NCBI GenBank assembly: GCA_013396755.1
Contig: VWZF01002965.1
Span: 60,325 to 124,324, forward strand
Length of the DNA: 64,000 nt
Reading direction: 5' to 3'
Origin: Sclerurus mexicanus
Taxonomy: Eukaryota > Chordata > Aves > Passeriformes > Furnariidae
The translations under genes were made by a program, and so were the position numbers. The notes under the pieces are model-generated. The model did not search any database and was not told the DNA's origin. It worked only from the letters and a program-made list of their open reading frames with translations. Shown here piece by piece: positions 12,501 to 25,992 of the stretch; position 1 is the stretch's first letter; each line of letters opens with the position of its first letter.

Positions 12501-13246
12501 CTCAAGTCTTTCCAGCATGTCCCTTTTCTTCATTCCAATTAACTCCCCCAAATCACTGCAATTCAGATTCCATTAGCACAGAAATAAGTGCAGACTGTGA
12601 GTCAGCCTGCCCAAATGTAACCATTTCCTCACTGCAGCTTCCAAAGGGAAAAGAAGGATTTTTTCTGGAACAGCCAATACCCAGGAATAGAGTGATGTTC
12701 ACACTCATGTTCCCAGTGTGCTTCAAAAAACAGGTTTTTTTAAACATCCATGTGTACACAGCACACATCTACACCCAGAAACATTTTCACAGATCAGAAA
12801 TTAATAGAACATTAAAGCTAAAAGTAGTAGTTGCAATGTAAGAGTGGGAGTATTTATATGGCAAAGATGGATTCTAAACCATTGTAAATACCATAATAAT
12901 CTGTTCAGTGAAGTTAAGCTGCCAGCTCTTGACTTGGATGGCAGGATCCCTCACCTGAATTCACACAATTCCATTAAAAATTAATTAGACTACTGTCTCA
13001 CAATCTGAAATAAATTGAGTCTGAAGTACATAAATGGAGCTGTAACTTCTTTGAGGAGAAAGTATTCAGCTCTGAGTTGATTCAGAGCTTCTTTTGGAAA
13101 CTCTTCCCAGTCCACACCTATACAGATACCTCATATAAGAATATATCTGTACCTCTGGAGAATTTCAGACAGTAGCATTTGTCACCCTTTGTTCACAGTG
13201 GACAGCACAATAAATCTCCCTGATGTTGCAAATAACTATGGTCATC
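6510..13246. other. Long non-coding stretch without recognised gene
   Basis: About 6.7 kb of AT-leaning DNA. I see no exon, RNA gene or repeat family. Small local features are a purine-rich patch (about 7014-7046), an A run near 8898, a T run near 10989 and a GTAAGT donor-like site at 9240. Frames of 60-110 codons occur on both strands and overlap each other, for example 7106-7414 plus and 10263-10595 minus; none has a recognisable domain. Confidence 0.5.
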
Positions 13247-13326
13247 TGCCATGGTTTAATGGTGCTGAGTCAAAATGGTTGGACTCGATGGTCCTAGAGG
13301 TCTTTTCCAACCTTAATGATTCTATT
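13247..13326 (+). mobile_element. CR1: CR1 LINE 3' end
   Basis: 'ccatggtttaatggtgctg' followed by 'ggttggactcgatggtcc' and 'agaggtcttttccaacct' is a close match to the avian CR1 3' end, finishing in 'aatgattctatt'. The terminal repeat is continuous with the pyrimidine microsatellite that follows. The copy is about 80 bases long and strongly 5'-truncated. Confidence 0.93.
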
Positions 13327-13471
13327 CCTTCCTTCCTTCCTTCCTCCCTTCCTCCCTTCATCCCTCCCTCCCTTCCTCCCTCTCTCATCCTTCCCTATTT
13401 TAATCCTTCCCTATTTTCCTCCTTCCCTCCTTTCATCCTTCCCTCTTTTCCTCTTTCCCTCCTTCCTTCCC
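13325..13471. repeat. Polypyrimidine (CCTT/CCCT)n microsatellite
   Basis: About 147 bases, almost all C and T on the plus strand. It starts as clean CCTT units, then mixed CCCT/CCTT, with a 17-base unit (atccttccctatttta plus one base) repeated about twice near 13387-13418. It grows directly out of the CR1 3' terminus. Open frames rich in Ser, Pro and Leu across it are artefacts of the repeat. Confidence 0.95.
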
Positions 13472-14679
13472 AAAAACATTTAAGCCTAAAAATAAATTTA
13501 ATTTTAGAAATAAATTTAATGCTAGTGAAGGCTAATAGTCTGGGAATAGTCTGCTCTTAAACCTGTTTTTGCTGTGCTACATAGTTCAGAGTATGCAAAT
13601 TTACATTATAAAAAGTGCTCTTTTTGGTATTATGGTGTGATGCTTTGGGTAAGTAATAAACATTTAAGAATTCTCAAACATATATTTTAGATATTGCTGT
13701 AATGATCCATGCTTTTAAACAGCCTCCAAATGCTAATTGAAATGTCATTCCCTTACAACCCCTTTCAAAACTGTATAATGAAAGTGTATTTGATAAACTC
13801 CTCCCCCTTCTAAACATTTAAATAGAAACAAAAACTTCTTACTTCCTTGTAGAACCAAAGGGAAAAGGACCACCAGCATTTTTTGCCTTCTGGTCATCTG
13901 GAACCAGTGCAATCCTTTTTATTTTTTTTTCACTTTTATTTTTCTCCTCTGTTGAAAGCTGTTGGAGTTTTAGCACAAGCTTCTAAAGACTAACGTAATG
14001 ATATTGTAAAGGAAAGATAAAAATGAAACAGATTAAAAGTAATTAAAAAAAATAATTAACCCCACAAAAGCCAGAAAGTTTATAGCACAGGAAAACCCTT
14101 CATAGTTACATTCAGTGTATTTGGGAAAATATGTTATAAATTGTTCTAGTTTCTATCAAAATTTTGAAAACATCTACTGATAAGAGCAGCTATTTGACCG
14201 AATGATTAGGAATGTGCTGAAACAGGCATTGATAACCAGCCAAACAGGAATGTTTTCATAAATGGGGGTCCTAGAGAATTAGCCAGGGGCGGTCACATTT
14301 ACTTTATATTCTGCAATGCAGAGCTTTTAACTATCCTGTAAAAAGGTAATGGTTTTCTTGAAAATCTGAGTAAATACCTTCAAATTTCTTATCAAATTTT
14401 TTTTAAAATTATAAATGGGTAGGAAATTTGATGGCATGGTGACTTTAAGAATATTACTGGAATCCTAAAAATTTAAACCAACCATGAATCTTCTTTTCCA
14501 TTTCTAATAGTTTAAGTAATTTTTACCCTGTTGATTGACAGGCTTCATTTTGAAAAAGTAGTTCAAAAATCCTATTGTGTCCTGCCTGTGTTTTCCACAA
14601 AATCAGTAGAGTTTGTGTTTTAAGGTGTTATTATTAGAAAACACAAGCTTTCTGCAGTGCTTTGTGGTGTAACTATCTA
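13472..14679. other. Non-coding AT-rich sequence
   Basis: No gene or repeat family recognised. T- and A-rich runs occur near 13921-13930 and 14045-14053. Confidence 0.55.
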
Positions 14680-14733
14680 ACAAAACAAAACAAAACAAAA
14701 CAAAACAGAAACAAACAACAAAACAAAACAAAG
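14680..14733. repeat. (AAAAC)n microsatellite
   Basis: Pentanucleotide caaaa units repeat about ten times with minor interruptions (gaaac, aacaac). The minus-strand frame over it encodes a Phe/Cys/Val-rich string that is purely repeat-derived. Confidence 0.95.
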
Positions 14734-17700
14734 CTGTATTTTCCTGTTTGTCAGTTCTTATCCAAGGCACTTTTCTCACCTCTATCCTCTGTTGGAAGTG
14801 ATTACAACTCATCCTGCCTTTCATGAGCAGGATAAAAGTGAATTGACATATAGCACTGCTTGGTTTCATTGCTCTGACAAAACTTGTTGCATAACATGAG
14901 CAATTAAATGCAGATTTTACAACCAGGTGTCACAAGTAAATCTATTGTTAACAGGCCCTTATTGCCCTTGACAAGCCCATCCTGCTGACTGGAACCCCTT
15001 GCTGGCTCTGGGTAGACATAGGTGCTGAGCATCTGGTTATTCACCATGCACCTTCTGCCCAGTGAAATTCATGTCACCCCAGTGTCGTCACCTCCTGAGG
15101 AAGCTCAGGAGTTGCTCTGGCCTCGCCAGTGTGTGCAAATCAGGATCTGATGGTTGGAAAGCTCCTCTGACCTCACCAAGACAGCACCTTTGTCAGTGTT
15201 CCTCATGCCCTGGACAGAAAGTCGTGTGTTTGGAAAACCTGATGGTCTGAAAAGCCTTCCTGGCAAATGCCTTTCTTTCTTTGTGCAAGGGAGTGATTTT
15301 TGATGCTGTTGATTCAGAAGGATGCTTATTACCACACTGGACCAGGTTTTATATTTCTTCCCACCACTAAGGACACATGATCTCTTCCTCTGATTCCTCG
15401 ATTCATGATTCCTCCAATTTTCCAAATGCCTGCTGTTTACAAGAGCAAAAGGGAAAGGGAATAGCATCTGATCCTAAACCTGACTGTAGATTTTTCATTC
15501 ATATTGTGGAAAAGGATTGTGATTTTGGCAACTGTAAACCATTGTCACAGAAGTACACATGGCAGGCATTGATTTTTAAGTCCTTGTACTCTTCAAAGTG
15601 TGGTGGTATAAACCTAGAATAAGTTCACTCAAATGGAAAGTTGTTGAGGCAAGAGCACTGGCATCTCAGCAAAAGTTTGCTGCAGGTTAGATCCTAAAAT
15701 ATAGCCAGAAAAATGTTCTCATTGCCTCTTGAGCTCATTTATTTTAAGTAATCCAAAGGATATAGAGGTAGAAGTACTATTTAATTTCGTGTCTATGTAG
15801 GCTGAAAAACAGTGAGAAGACTAAACATGTTTTTAAGGTTGGATCAACTTTTTTACACTTTAAAAATGCTTCAATCTATAAAATTAAGTTTGAGACACTT
15901 TTCTGAAGGAAGGTTTCCTTTTCTAAAAAGTTTGTGTTTTCATACTCTAAATTTCAAAGAAGAGTAACTGGATCAAACCTTTTACAAGTCCAAATCTACA
16001 ATGAGCAACTTTGTTTCAGGTCAAGCAGATTATCTAGGATGATCTGGACTGTTTTGCTCCTTTCCTAATTGAGAGAAACAAAACCATTTTGAGGCATCCT
16101 GTTGCTATGGTTATTTCTAATTCAATCAGAAGGAGAATGCTGTTCTCATTAAAAGAGGCATCCAGACATTTCTGATTCTTTCTCTCCCAAATGTTCAAGG
16201 GCCATCTAGACTGAGAAGAACTGCATTAAAAAAAAAAAAAATTAAAAAAATAAATAGAGAGGATCTTCAGAGTAAGAATGTAATCTGTATCTTGGTACAT
16301 TTGTGATTGTTGGGTCGTGTTGAAAGGGGTCACTTTGAAATAAGGTAAATGGGTTGCATAGACCTCCATGGTTGGCATCACTATGGAAATGTAGTTTTTG
16401 TTGTGATACTGATTGTTCATTTTGAAAGGAATTTATTTACAGGCTAGGAAAGGATGGCTTTCAGTATCAGTTCTGTCCAAAAACCAAGGCTTGTAAACAG
16501 GCTGTCTCTTTATCTGAGGCTGTTCTCAACATGTACTTGAGAAAAGCAGTGTTCCAAGAGAACCTGATTCTGAGAGACCTGGTGACCATGTTATATTGCT
16601 GAGTAAAGTGGGATGCTGAGGCTTTCTCAGAAGCACTGGCAGGAGATATAAGGAAAATAATATTTGCTATTTGTGCAGAAGGATTTCCACTAGACAGAGG
16701 AACAGTGCTGCTGTTTGTCTGGCACAGGTGCATGTTTAATCGACAGCAGAGTGTGTCCAAATAGAAGTCAACAGAAATGCCCCATTAGAGGAAAATGACA
16801 CTGTAGGATGCTGTTGCCATGTGTAGCCAAGTACACACCTGTGTCCATCCAACCTTCTCCACACTTAGGGCAGAGGGTGGGAAGGAAAATCTTGTGTGCA
16901 AGCCAGGCAGGAGCAGCCACCTGCTCCCAGTGTCCCTTGGGAGGGCTTTTCCCACTCACCTGCCAGGCTTCGTAGCAACTGCAAGCCACGGCCTGAAAAC
17001 ATCCACCCAGAACACTGCTGGCCAGGCTGTTCTGGAGGGGACCTGTGTTTGTGCCCCATTAGCGTGAGACAAGGGATCCTGTGTGGTCGGAGGGACTGCA
17101 CAAAGAACCCACTGTGGTCGAGCGGGGAAACCCACCGGAGGCATGCACAGCCATGGGATGGAGTCCTTCGCTGGAGAACTCCCTGCTCCCAAGCTTACCA
17201 ACCAAAATCACATTAACTTAATCATCTTAATTCAATTTATTATGCCCAGCTAGTGAGTGGCATGCTTTTGGCTGAAGCAGCCCATGTGAAATCTGGGGTG
17301 GGAAGAGGAGCATGTCTACGGCTGGTCTTTACCCTTGGGAGCCAGTGGCACAGAGAAGACCCTCAGGCAGGTTTGGCTGTGTGGGAGCACTGGTGCCAGC
17401 ATGTTCACGCTCTTTTCTCCACTCAGGCAAAGCCTCTGAGTCACCATTGCCTTTGTGTCTCACCAGGTCACTCACCTGCAAGTAAAGCATGAGTAGGGTA
17501 CACTGCTGCCTTGCTCAGAAACAAGGGTAATAACACACAGGGAGGTGTTACTAGCGGTCAGGTGAAGAACATTTGCTTCATCAGACTGAAGAAGAGAGAA
17601 AATATTTAAAACAAAACATAACACAAAAAAAAAAAACACACACAAAAACACCATCTAAGTGTTTTAAATGCAATGGATCTAATCACATGTCCTTTGAGCC

Positions 17701-19874
17701 AAGGTATACGGTTTTGGGATTCTGGTTTCTCTCTGCAGGGTTCAGATGAGTCGCAAGGACAAAAATGCAAAAAGTAACATATTTTGGCTGTAGGAATGAA
17801 CGCCAGGAGTGTTATAGAAAGTTGCAGTGCCCTCTAGACTTCATAAGAGGTCCCTGACCTATGTCTGCCTGTTTTGAGACTCCTGCATCTACTGACAATT
17901 ACCCCTTCCATGATAAGAACTGTGCATGAGTCTGTGATTAAATCCAGCACGTCTCCCTGTCCATTTTGACACTTTGGACCAGTATCAACTTGGAAGAAGC
18001 AGCGCTGTCTGTTGAATTGCAATGAGTAAATGTAACCTGGTTTTTGTTGGTTTGTTTTTTTTTCAATAAACCTGCGGTATATGGACAATGCTCTCCCTCA
18101 GGGAAATGTTCTCATCAGCTTGATTCATGGAAAGTTACTCATCTTTCTACCTCAAGGAAAGAATATGTACTTAATTCCTGAGAACAGACTATTACATCAC
18201 GTGTGAGAAGATAGTTTAGTGTGAGGCAGAGCTCTAAGAACTTCCAAAGGCAGCAAAGTTTGCCGAGCAATCAGATGCAGTACAAATGAATTTGTAGCAT
18301 CTATAGGAAATACTTCACAATTAGTTTATTATGAACATTCTTGTCCTCTGAGATGACCTAATACTACTGGCCTTTTCCACCTCATATTTTGCTTGATGTG
18401 CAAGTTACAGCAGATATTCTTGCATTACTTAACTAATTGTCATCACTTGCTTGATTCATTCCATTATATTATTTGTGGTATCCCATGAAAGCCTTGTAAA
18501 AGTGTGCTTGCACATCATTATTATGGGGTACTGATGTCAAACTGGGAAAATGCCATGAGGTAAATGCCTAATAAATCATTGACCTCTGAGAAATGCGTGA
18601 TACAAATAGATTATGTGTACTTGGAAATATAATATGAATGAAGAACTGCACATGATCTTATTAGGTTTGATTATTGACAGAGCAAACAGGTATGACAGTA
18701 AGTTTTCTGAGGTACAAGATATAAGCTGGAGCAATTATTTTTGTGGAAAAAAAATTGCTGTGACTGAAGCCTTTTGATGTGGCTGAATATTTTTCTCACC
18801 TGACACTGCCTGCCCTTGTCTGATCTTAAATGTGGATTAGGGAATCTTGCTGAAGGGTTGGCTGGAGTACCAAGATTATTTCAACATAATATCATTTTAA
18901 TATAAAGTGTGTTTTTGTTGGCTTCTGTGTGCCTTATTATCTTTCTAAAAAAAAAAAAATGGCTTTAACTGACATTTGCAGAATCCGTATTTTCCTGTAT
19001 TATATTAGGGGAACCTAACCTACAAAAAAAAAGCTAAAAGAGTTCTTGTGTGAGTAGGGTCTTGGATTAAGACTAAGATGTTACTTGGAAGTAAGAGACC
19101 TGTGCTAACAGGGTGCTGTGCTTGACCTAAGAAGCCTTGTACTTACAGGCTGGGTTTGTTAGCTTGGAAATAAAGTCATAGCAACACAGCAGAATGGCAT
19201 CTCTCCAATATATGGCTCAGAGGAGGCTGAGTCTGTCCACACATGCCTGTGTTAGCAAGACCTTGCTTTTCCTGGACTAGGTGCTCAAAGGCCCATTTAG
19301 TGCCTCAAATCCAAACCTGGTTTTCTTAAACTCCTCGTTCAGCTGTGGTCTCATGCTGATGATGAGAGCCACAAATGTTCTTCTGGCTCCTAGAGGTCTG
19401 CTTGGTGTGCCCAGGACTGCCTCATACTTGAAAACACTGAGTTAGAGATTTCCCTTTCCATCTAACCTGTAGAGCTGGACCAATGGGTGTGTTCAGCACA
19501 TTCCTACCCAAACTGCCTCTGCTCAAATCATTGTCTGTAGCAGAGAAAAATGAGCTTTTTCATCCAGAACTTCACTGGCTCATGCACAGGTTATACATAC
19601 AGACTGTTTCTGCACACCAGTCTATATGGATGATGAAAGACACAATGGTCATCAGTAAAGCAGGTTTCCCTGTTTTATCTCATGGCTTGTCTTTTATAGT
19701 ATTTATTGCAGCTAGGTTGGATATGGAAAGTGGAGGGGACTAGCCACAATCACAGTAGTTGGTCAGCCAATTCAGAGGTAAAAGCACTGAGATCCAGATC
19801 CACTAGGAAAAGCATGGTATTGAACACAAGGCTTTCATATCAGAGCAGAAAGACTCCAACATGTCACAATATGT
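14734..19874. other. Non-coding stretch with a GC-richer patch
   Basis: No supportable gene. A-rich tracts lie at 16226-16257 and 17600-17651. The patch 16820-17215 is GC-richer, with overlapping open frames on both strands (64-106 codons), which is what low stop density gives by chance. A GTTGCTATGGTTAT at 16101-16114 resembles an RFX X-box in its first half only. Confidence 0.5.
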
Positions 19875-19927
19875 TAATAAAATAAAATAATAATAAATAA
19901 AATGAAATAAATAAAATAAGAAGAAAA
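19875..19927. repeat. (AATAA)n-type AT-rich repeat
   Basis: Impure aataaa/aata units over about 53 bases. Low-complexity DNA with no associated element recognised. Confidence 0.85.
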
Positions 19928-19972
19928 TTGAGACTACGCTCTTGACCTGAAAGGGAAAAAAATGTGCTTACC

Positions 19973-20071
19973 TAAAAAAAAAAAAAAAAAAACCAAACCC
20001 ACAAACAAACAAAAAAAACCAAAACAACCAAACAAAAAAACCAACAACCAAAACAAAACAAAAAACCAAAC
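19973..20071. repeat. A/C-rich (AAAC/AACC)n tract
   Basis: About 99 bases made only of A and C on the plus strand apart from the edges, opening with an A run of about 19 and continuing as ccaaac, caaac and ccaaaa units. One of several such strand-asymmetric tracts in the window. No retroelement body could be recognised upstream of the A run. Confidence 0.9.
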
Positions 20072-23000
20072 TTCTGATTCTCCACAGAAGGGAAAACCTT
20101 CCTCAGTAAAGCTATAATAATGGGGATGTCAGTGGCTGATAAGGATTCGGGAAACATCCTTCTCTTCTCTGTTTATTCTCAGCCACCTTAGGAGTATTTC
20201 CAACACAGAAAACCACATTCTAATGATGTGCTCTGCATCTTGATCATGGCCTTTATCTGGTAAGGTAAGACAGTGGGTAGAGAAATATGTTCCACACTAT
20301 TATGTCAAAATTTCCCCTGGGGTTTCTCCCTCCCTGTCCAATGGTAGTGATAGCTCCACCTTATCACATAAGGATATGGCAAGGAATGATGCTTGTTTTG
20401 TTATCTCTGTTATTCCTGAATTCATAAATGTAAAGAAGAACAGGAAACAGACACCACAGGAAAGGCCATTCTGGTTGCAGATTCTTCTGACAGTTTGAAA
20501 TTTCTTCAAGAAGGACCTATCAGGAAGGGTGTTCAAATACGGATTATAGTCTGAATAAGTAAAATATTCTTTTGCTTTTTTCCTTCCCTATCCTGGTCAT
20601 TTAAACACTTGATAGTTTAATATAGCAGTAGAATCTGGAAAATACACAGAATCTGTTTGAGTATGTTTGTTATGTCCCTTGTTGTATCATTATTCTGTAC
20701 ATCTCTATGGTTATTGCAATAAAAAGGTAGGTATTTTTGTTGTCGTTGTTTTTGTTTTGTAACTTAGCAGAATAGTGGATAAATATTTACTACATAACAT
20801 AGAAACTAAATCTCCAAAGTCCTTTAAAACAAATCTCTGATGATGGAGTATACTCTGCTCTACTAATTTACATATCCAAACAAACATTCATTGCTTGGAT
20901 TTTAGTCATTGTTATGTTAATTCTGTGTTACAGCTAGAAAAGAAAAATTCTTTTCAGCATAGCCTGTAGATTTATTTTTCTTCTTTTTCTTTGATCACAT
21001 CTAGGGTCTCTCTGCATAGTACATTGTTAATCTAAGCACAAACACTCCTGGGATAGTGAGATGCATGCAAGCTGATTCAATTCTTGAAGAAACAAAGAGA
21101 AAACCCATCGTGAAAGGAATTCAGTATTCTAAAATTAAGCAAACAATACCTTGACATGGCAAAACTGAAATTCTTTCTTGCCTTTCTTGCCAAGATTTCC
21201 TTGGTCTCCTGTTCTCCAGCTAATGTTAATGTTTTTGACTTACAGTGGCTTGGTCAAAATATCAAACAGACAAACCCATAAGTTCCACATATCTGTTTGT
21301 TACTTTTGATTATTATTTAAAGTAGTTGCTGTGGGAAGACCTTAGAGCACTCTGTACCCACCTGGTTCTTTAGCAAGCTTATGGATAACTTCAGCTTCTA
21401 GAAAGGGGAGCTGGTTTCTCCTTATTTTTCCTTCCTGCAGTTCCGCCCCTGGCTTTCTAGCATATTTTTGGCCAGATTTCTAGCACAGCTTAGCCTCTGG
21501 CGATGCAGCTCTGGGGGCCAGGTGGGAGGTGAGCCCTCTGCAGACTCCAAGCTGAAAACCTCTGGAGCAGCTGGCAGGCTGGTGAGGGGGGAAACAGCTG
21601 TTTGTGCCTTGGGAAGATGCCCTCTTTGGAAATGACCCCAGTGCACTTCTCCTGATTGTAGCAGCATTGAGATCAGCGCCCTGCTGCGTGTTCCTCTCTG
21701 ACTACCCACTCTGAGGTTTGGCCACTTGGTTCTGTTAGCAGGCAGAAATGCCCAGCGCTGGCAATTAAAAGATACTGTTTGATCTGTGTGGGATTTTTCA
21801 TGGCAAGAGAGTAGCAAACAAAATGCCATTTCCTGCAAACCTCCTGTTTCTCTGTCCTTCCTCATATTCACATTTCTTCTGACAGTCATCTTCTGGCTTA
21901 GGGAAACATATAACTTAATCCTCTGCTCTGAACACTGGGGACAGAAAGCAACTCCTGCTGGTTTCAGAAGCTTCACTTAGACTGATATCCAGCTGGATAA
22001 AACCCTGTCTTGTCTCACTTAAGTGCACTTGTGGGTGACTTTAGCACTATCTCTTTCCAAAGAACCCTCTAAACAAAGCTGTGTTTGGCTTTGGTAGGTG
22101 CATCCCTGAAGCACCTGCTGGTTGCAAGGATTTCTGAAAGAAGCTGTGGGAATGAAATAAATCCTACTACAAGGAAGGAGAATGTAAAACTTGCAGGAAT
22201 CTTCACATGTTGTCATTTAGCATTAAGTCATAGCTATTACAGGCTACCATTTGTAGTTTTCCACCTCATTCGTAAAACTACTAATAAATCATTTAAAGTG
22301 TATAAACTCATCAGTGAACTGTGCTCAGAAATATTATAAGAAAGGACTTCTGACTCCACTGGCATTAAAACTACAGATATCTTGTAAAACAATTCTCTGA
22401 CTGAAGACAGAGGAAGCCTAACCCAAAAGAAACAATATAATTAGATCTTTTTTATTACACTGTGCTTGCGTAATTCCTCTCCAAGATTAAGGTTTTGAAC
22501 AGGAAGGAAAATGGCCTTTGGCTACAGAAGTGGAGGTAATAGTATTGACAGCCACTAGATCTGAATATTTTATGTTTGCTCCCAAACAGAACAGCAATGA
22601 CTAAGGTGCAATAAATGGGAACAGCTGGACAACATTATGTATTGTCCCCTCCACTTGTGAGAAGTTACTGGAATTCAGTCACTTTTGAACTTTCACAAAA
22701 CTTGAAATTAAGGCCTATCTTAGGTGTAACATTTTTAGAGGTTTTATCTTCTGCAAGATTACCTTTTCTGCACACCTAATTTTTTATTTTTTTTTTAATA
22801 TATCAAAGTACGATATTAACCCTCACTTGACTGAGGGGGATTCCTGCCCTGCCTCAGAAAAGGGCAAACCTGTGTCACTGTGTTTTCCAGCTAGTGCAAC
22901 TGCAAATTCTTAAAAGCTATCTCTATGCAAAACAGAAGAATAATGATGTAGGCTGTCTATTTCCTTAGCTAGTTTGAATTAATGTTGAGTTGGGATTTTA

Positions 23001-25900
23001 GGCTGAACTTTTCTGTGTCCAACAGGGAGCTTCATCTGCTGGAGTCTGAATGAAACAGAAATTCTACCTGTTATTTTTCAAAAAGCTTTGAGATCTCCTG
23101 TGTCTGAAGAATCTGAAACAAACAAAAAAAAAATAAAAAAAGAAGTGCTATATCAAGATATTCTCCTTTTTAAGAGTGTTCTTCAGCAACTCTGGGGCAT
23201 GACTCAGGGGTTTTGGTCAGCTGGGGTGGTAATGCTAAAGTAAAAAGCTTTTGCCATGGAAATATTCTGTAAAATTTTAATTGAAAGATGTGGGGTAGGG
23301 ATACCCTAATGGTGATGGTATCTAGTGCTTTTGGCAGTAGTCATTATGCCAGCTGTTTGTCCAGATGAATGCAGTTATTAAATCCCAACAGACACAAAAT
23401 TAACCATCTGTCTCAAATCCTTGATTTTCCTTGTATTTTCTGTGTGTGACAATTTCCATGTTCTTCCAGAAACAAGGATTTTGATGCACTTTTCCATTAT
23501 TGCCTCCTGCTATAAGACTCCATGTAAACCACATATAAAAAATATCAAGGAAATAGAATGATTCAATGATTTTCCATGCAATAATTTTAATCCTAGAATA
23601 ATTGGTCGTTGAAGTTGGAAGATTCATAGAAACATTGCTATAAACCAGATGTGATTTCTATTACTGCTTTGTCTTCCTAGTCTCTTTAGTATGTCTTCTA
23701 GGCTGTAGTTTATTGTGGTGCCTGGTTATTTATTGTTTGGAAAGATGCTGAATCAGCCATACCTTCAACTATTTAACCAACACTTGTCTGTCCAGCATTA
23801 GTGAAAGATAATTCAGGCAAATAAGTCGTGCCACTTCCTCAGAGGGCATAATTGTCCGAATAGTATGACCATTCACAAAATAAAACATCAGTGACAGAAA
23901 CACCAAAGAAACACATGAAGGATCCCATGAATTAAATTCCCTGAATAAAAATAAACAAAGCGCAGCTGACCAGAAAATCTGTACCTTGAGCAAAACCCAT
24001 GCAGATTTTCTTCTTATTAAATCGGAAATTGAAACTATGAAATTCTGTGGTATCTGCATGTGGAGAAGTTACTTTCAAGTTTTCTCTTTCATGAAGTGCT
24101 GATATTTAAATTAGGATGTTTCTGATTTCCTCTTTTGCATTTTTACTTCCAAAATAAACATTTTTTAGAATTCCATGAATAACCTGGCAGGTGTTGAAAA
24201 CAGTCATTACTCTTTTTTTCTAATTATTTTTTTATTTAGAATTAATTTCAGATTTTAAAGTAATAGATTAGTCTGGATCTCCAAAGCATGGACTTTTTTT
24301 TAAAAGCCAGTATTAAAGCCAGTGGTAGCTGCTCAATCTTTATATCACCTAGCAGACTAAGTTGTCTGTCTTTGACCTGTGAAAGAAAATAGACTATATG
24401 GTGTCTCAGCTTTTAAAAGTTAAGAGTTAACTTTGCCTAAGCTTAGATCTCCAGCTTAAAATAACAGAGTAATGGAAAAAACATGAGGTTCAAAATGGGA
24501 ATCAATCCTGTCAAAGCAAACTTGGAGGAAAAGTAGGTTCACTGGCAAGTGGGAATGACTCTCATATTAAAGACATGTTGCAGACCATTTCTCAGAAAAT
24601 ATATCATCCCAATATCGTTTTGCCACAAAGTGGTAAATTTCATCAACTCTGGAGTTTGTTTGCCATTCCTGGAATCCAGGTTGGCCATTTACTCCATGGA
24701 AGACTGTGGGGAAAGGTTTGCTTTGCCCTTTTGGAAATTACCTCCCGTGTGCAATGCTAGGAAACCTCTCAAATAACACCACAGAGCTTGCTGATCTCGG
24801 GGCTTGTTTGACCTCAATTTCTGCCAAACTCCAAGTGCTGTTTGGTCTCCAGGGACAGCTGTGAGCACAGGTTCCTCCAGGTCACCCTATCAGCTACGCT
24901 GTAGAGCCAAACGTGCTCATTTCTCGGTGCTGTGTGTGTGCAGTGCTCCTGTGATGGGCCACGGGATGAAAACTTGACAAACTGAAGTCCCTACACTTTT
25001 ACGTTTTCCAGGCCTGAAGGAAAAGCATTTAAATTCTGACACATTCCACCTGGAGGACCAAAAGGAAAGGCAGGGAAGAGAACACCAACTCAAGTTCAGC
25101 TCAAAAAGGATTTTCTGCTTTGTCCCCATATAAACTGAAATAATATTCTCTGGGTCTGAGCCACCTGTTTGAGGACAGGGAGCATGTTTTGTCTGAGAAT
25201 AGCTGGCTTCACAAGAACTGCCTTATGACAAGTGTTCAGGATCCACCCTACTCTGTAGAAAACATAGCTACAGATCCTCTAAGCCCCATTTTGATCTTCT
25301 TTGTTTTTTGGGAACCCATGAGTCACTGCTCTTTGGTGTTCAGAGGGCCCCTTAAGGTCAGCATTTAATTTCTTTGGAAAGATTAAATGGCAGCAAGGCA
25401 GACAAGTTTTACATTTGTATGCAAAAGGGGGGTTTTTTCTTTAAAAAAAGGCAGCCACTACTTTGATTTACAGATGCATGCACTACAATAAAGGCTCTTT
25501 TTGACATGTTGGGACCTAGCTTGCTGGTAATCTTCATATAGGCTGTTTGGCCCTATCAATAACTGCAGTGAATGATGACTCTCCCCATTTTAACCACGTG
25601 TTCAAGAGAAGGCCATTTTCTGCCAATATCATGAAAAGTCTGCTATTTCATGCAAGAAAGGCAAAGACCAGCATAATGCAACAGGCTGATTGCCTCTCAT
25701 TGTTCTGAGATCTAAGCCAACATATTTCCTCTTTTTACAGAATATTTTAAAGGACAGATGTTGGGGGGCTGGCATGTTTGGGTTTTTTTTAAATACTGAC
25801 CCTCCAGATCTTCAGTGCATTGGGAGTTCAAAGTTCAGGTGTAAGAAAGTACATTACACAGCAAACCTGACAACTTTCTTTTATTGGCTTCAAAATGAAG
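20072..25900. other. Long non-coding stretch
   Basis: No gene recognised. The longest frame is on the minus strand at 21422-21976 (184 codons) in a GC-richer patch; it has no recognised domain and overlaps a plus-strand frame (21786-21980). Short A or T runs occur near 22783-22797 and 23122-23140. An AP-1 core TGACTCA lies near 23203. Confidence 0.5.
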
Positions 25901-25992
25901 GGGAAAACCCAGAGGGAAAAAAAAATAAAAAGGGTGGGGGAAAAACCTCAAAACAAATTAAAAAAAAAAATCAAACAGGAAAAAACACCCAA
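25901..25992. repeat. A-rich low-complexity tract
   Basis: Runs of A interrupted by G and C (ggggaaaa, aaaaataaaaaggg, caaaacaaatt, then a ten-base A run). It lies at the end of a 102-codon plus frame whose Lys/Asn-rich tail comes from this tract. Confidence 0.8.

Noticed and set aside
13189..13560. 123-codon plus frame rich in Pro, Ser and Leu
   Set aside because: It spans a CR1 tail and the CCTT microsatellite.
16820..17215. GC-rich patch with several overlapping 64-106-codon frames
   Set aside because: Frames are open on both strands at once, share no domain, and the patch lacks the CpG density of a promoter island.
19623..19634. YMDD codons, as in reverse-transcriptase active sites
   Set aside because: The flanking residues do not fit the hydrophobic context of the motif and no other polymerase block is nearby; a chance match.
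23580..23632. Possible minus-strand CR1 end
   Set aside because: 'agaataattggtcgttgaag' is only loosely like the reverse complement of the CR1 tail and the match does not extend.
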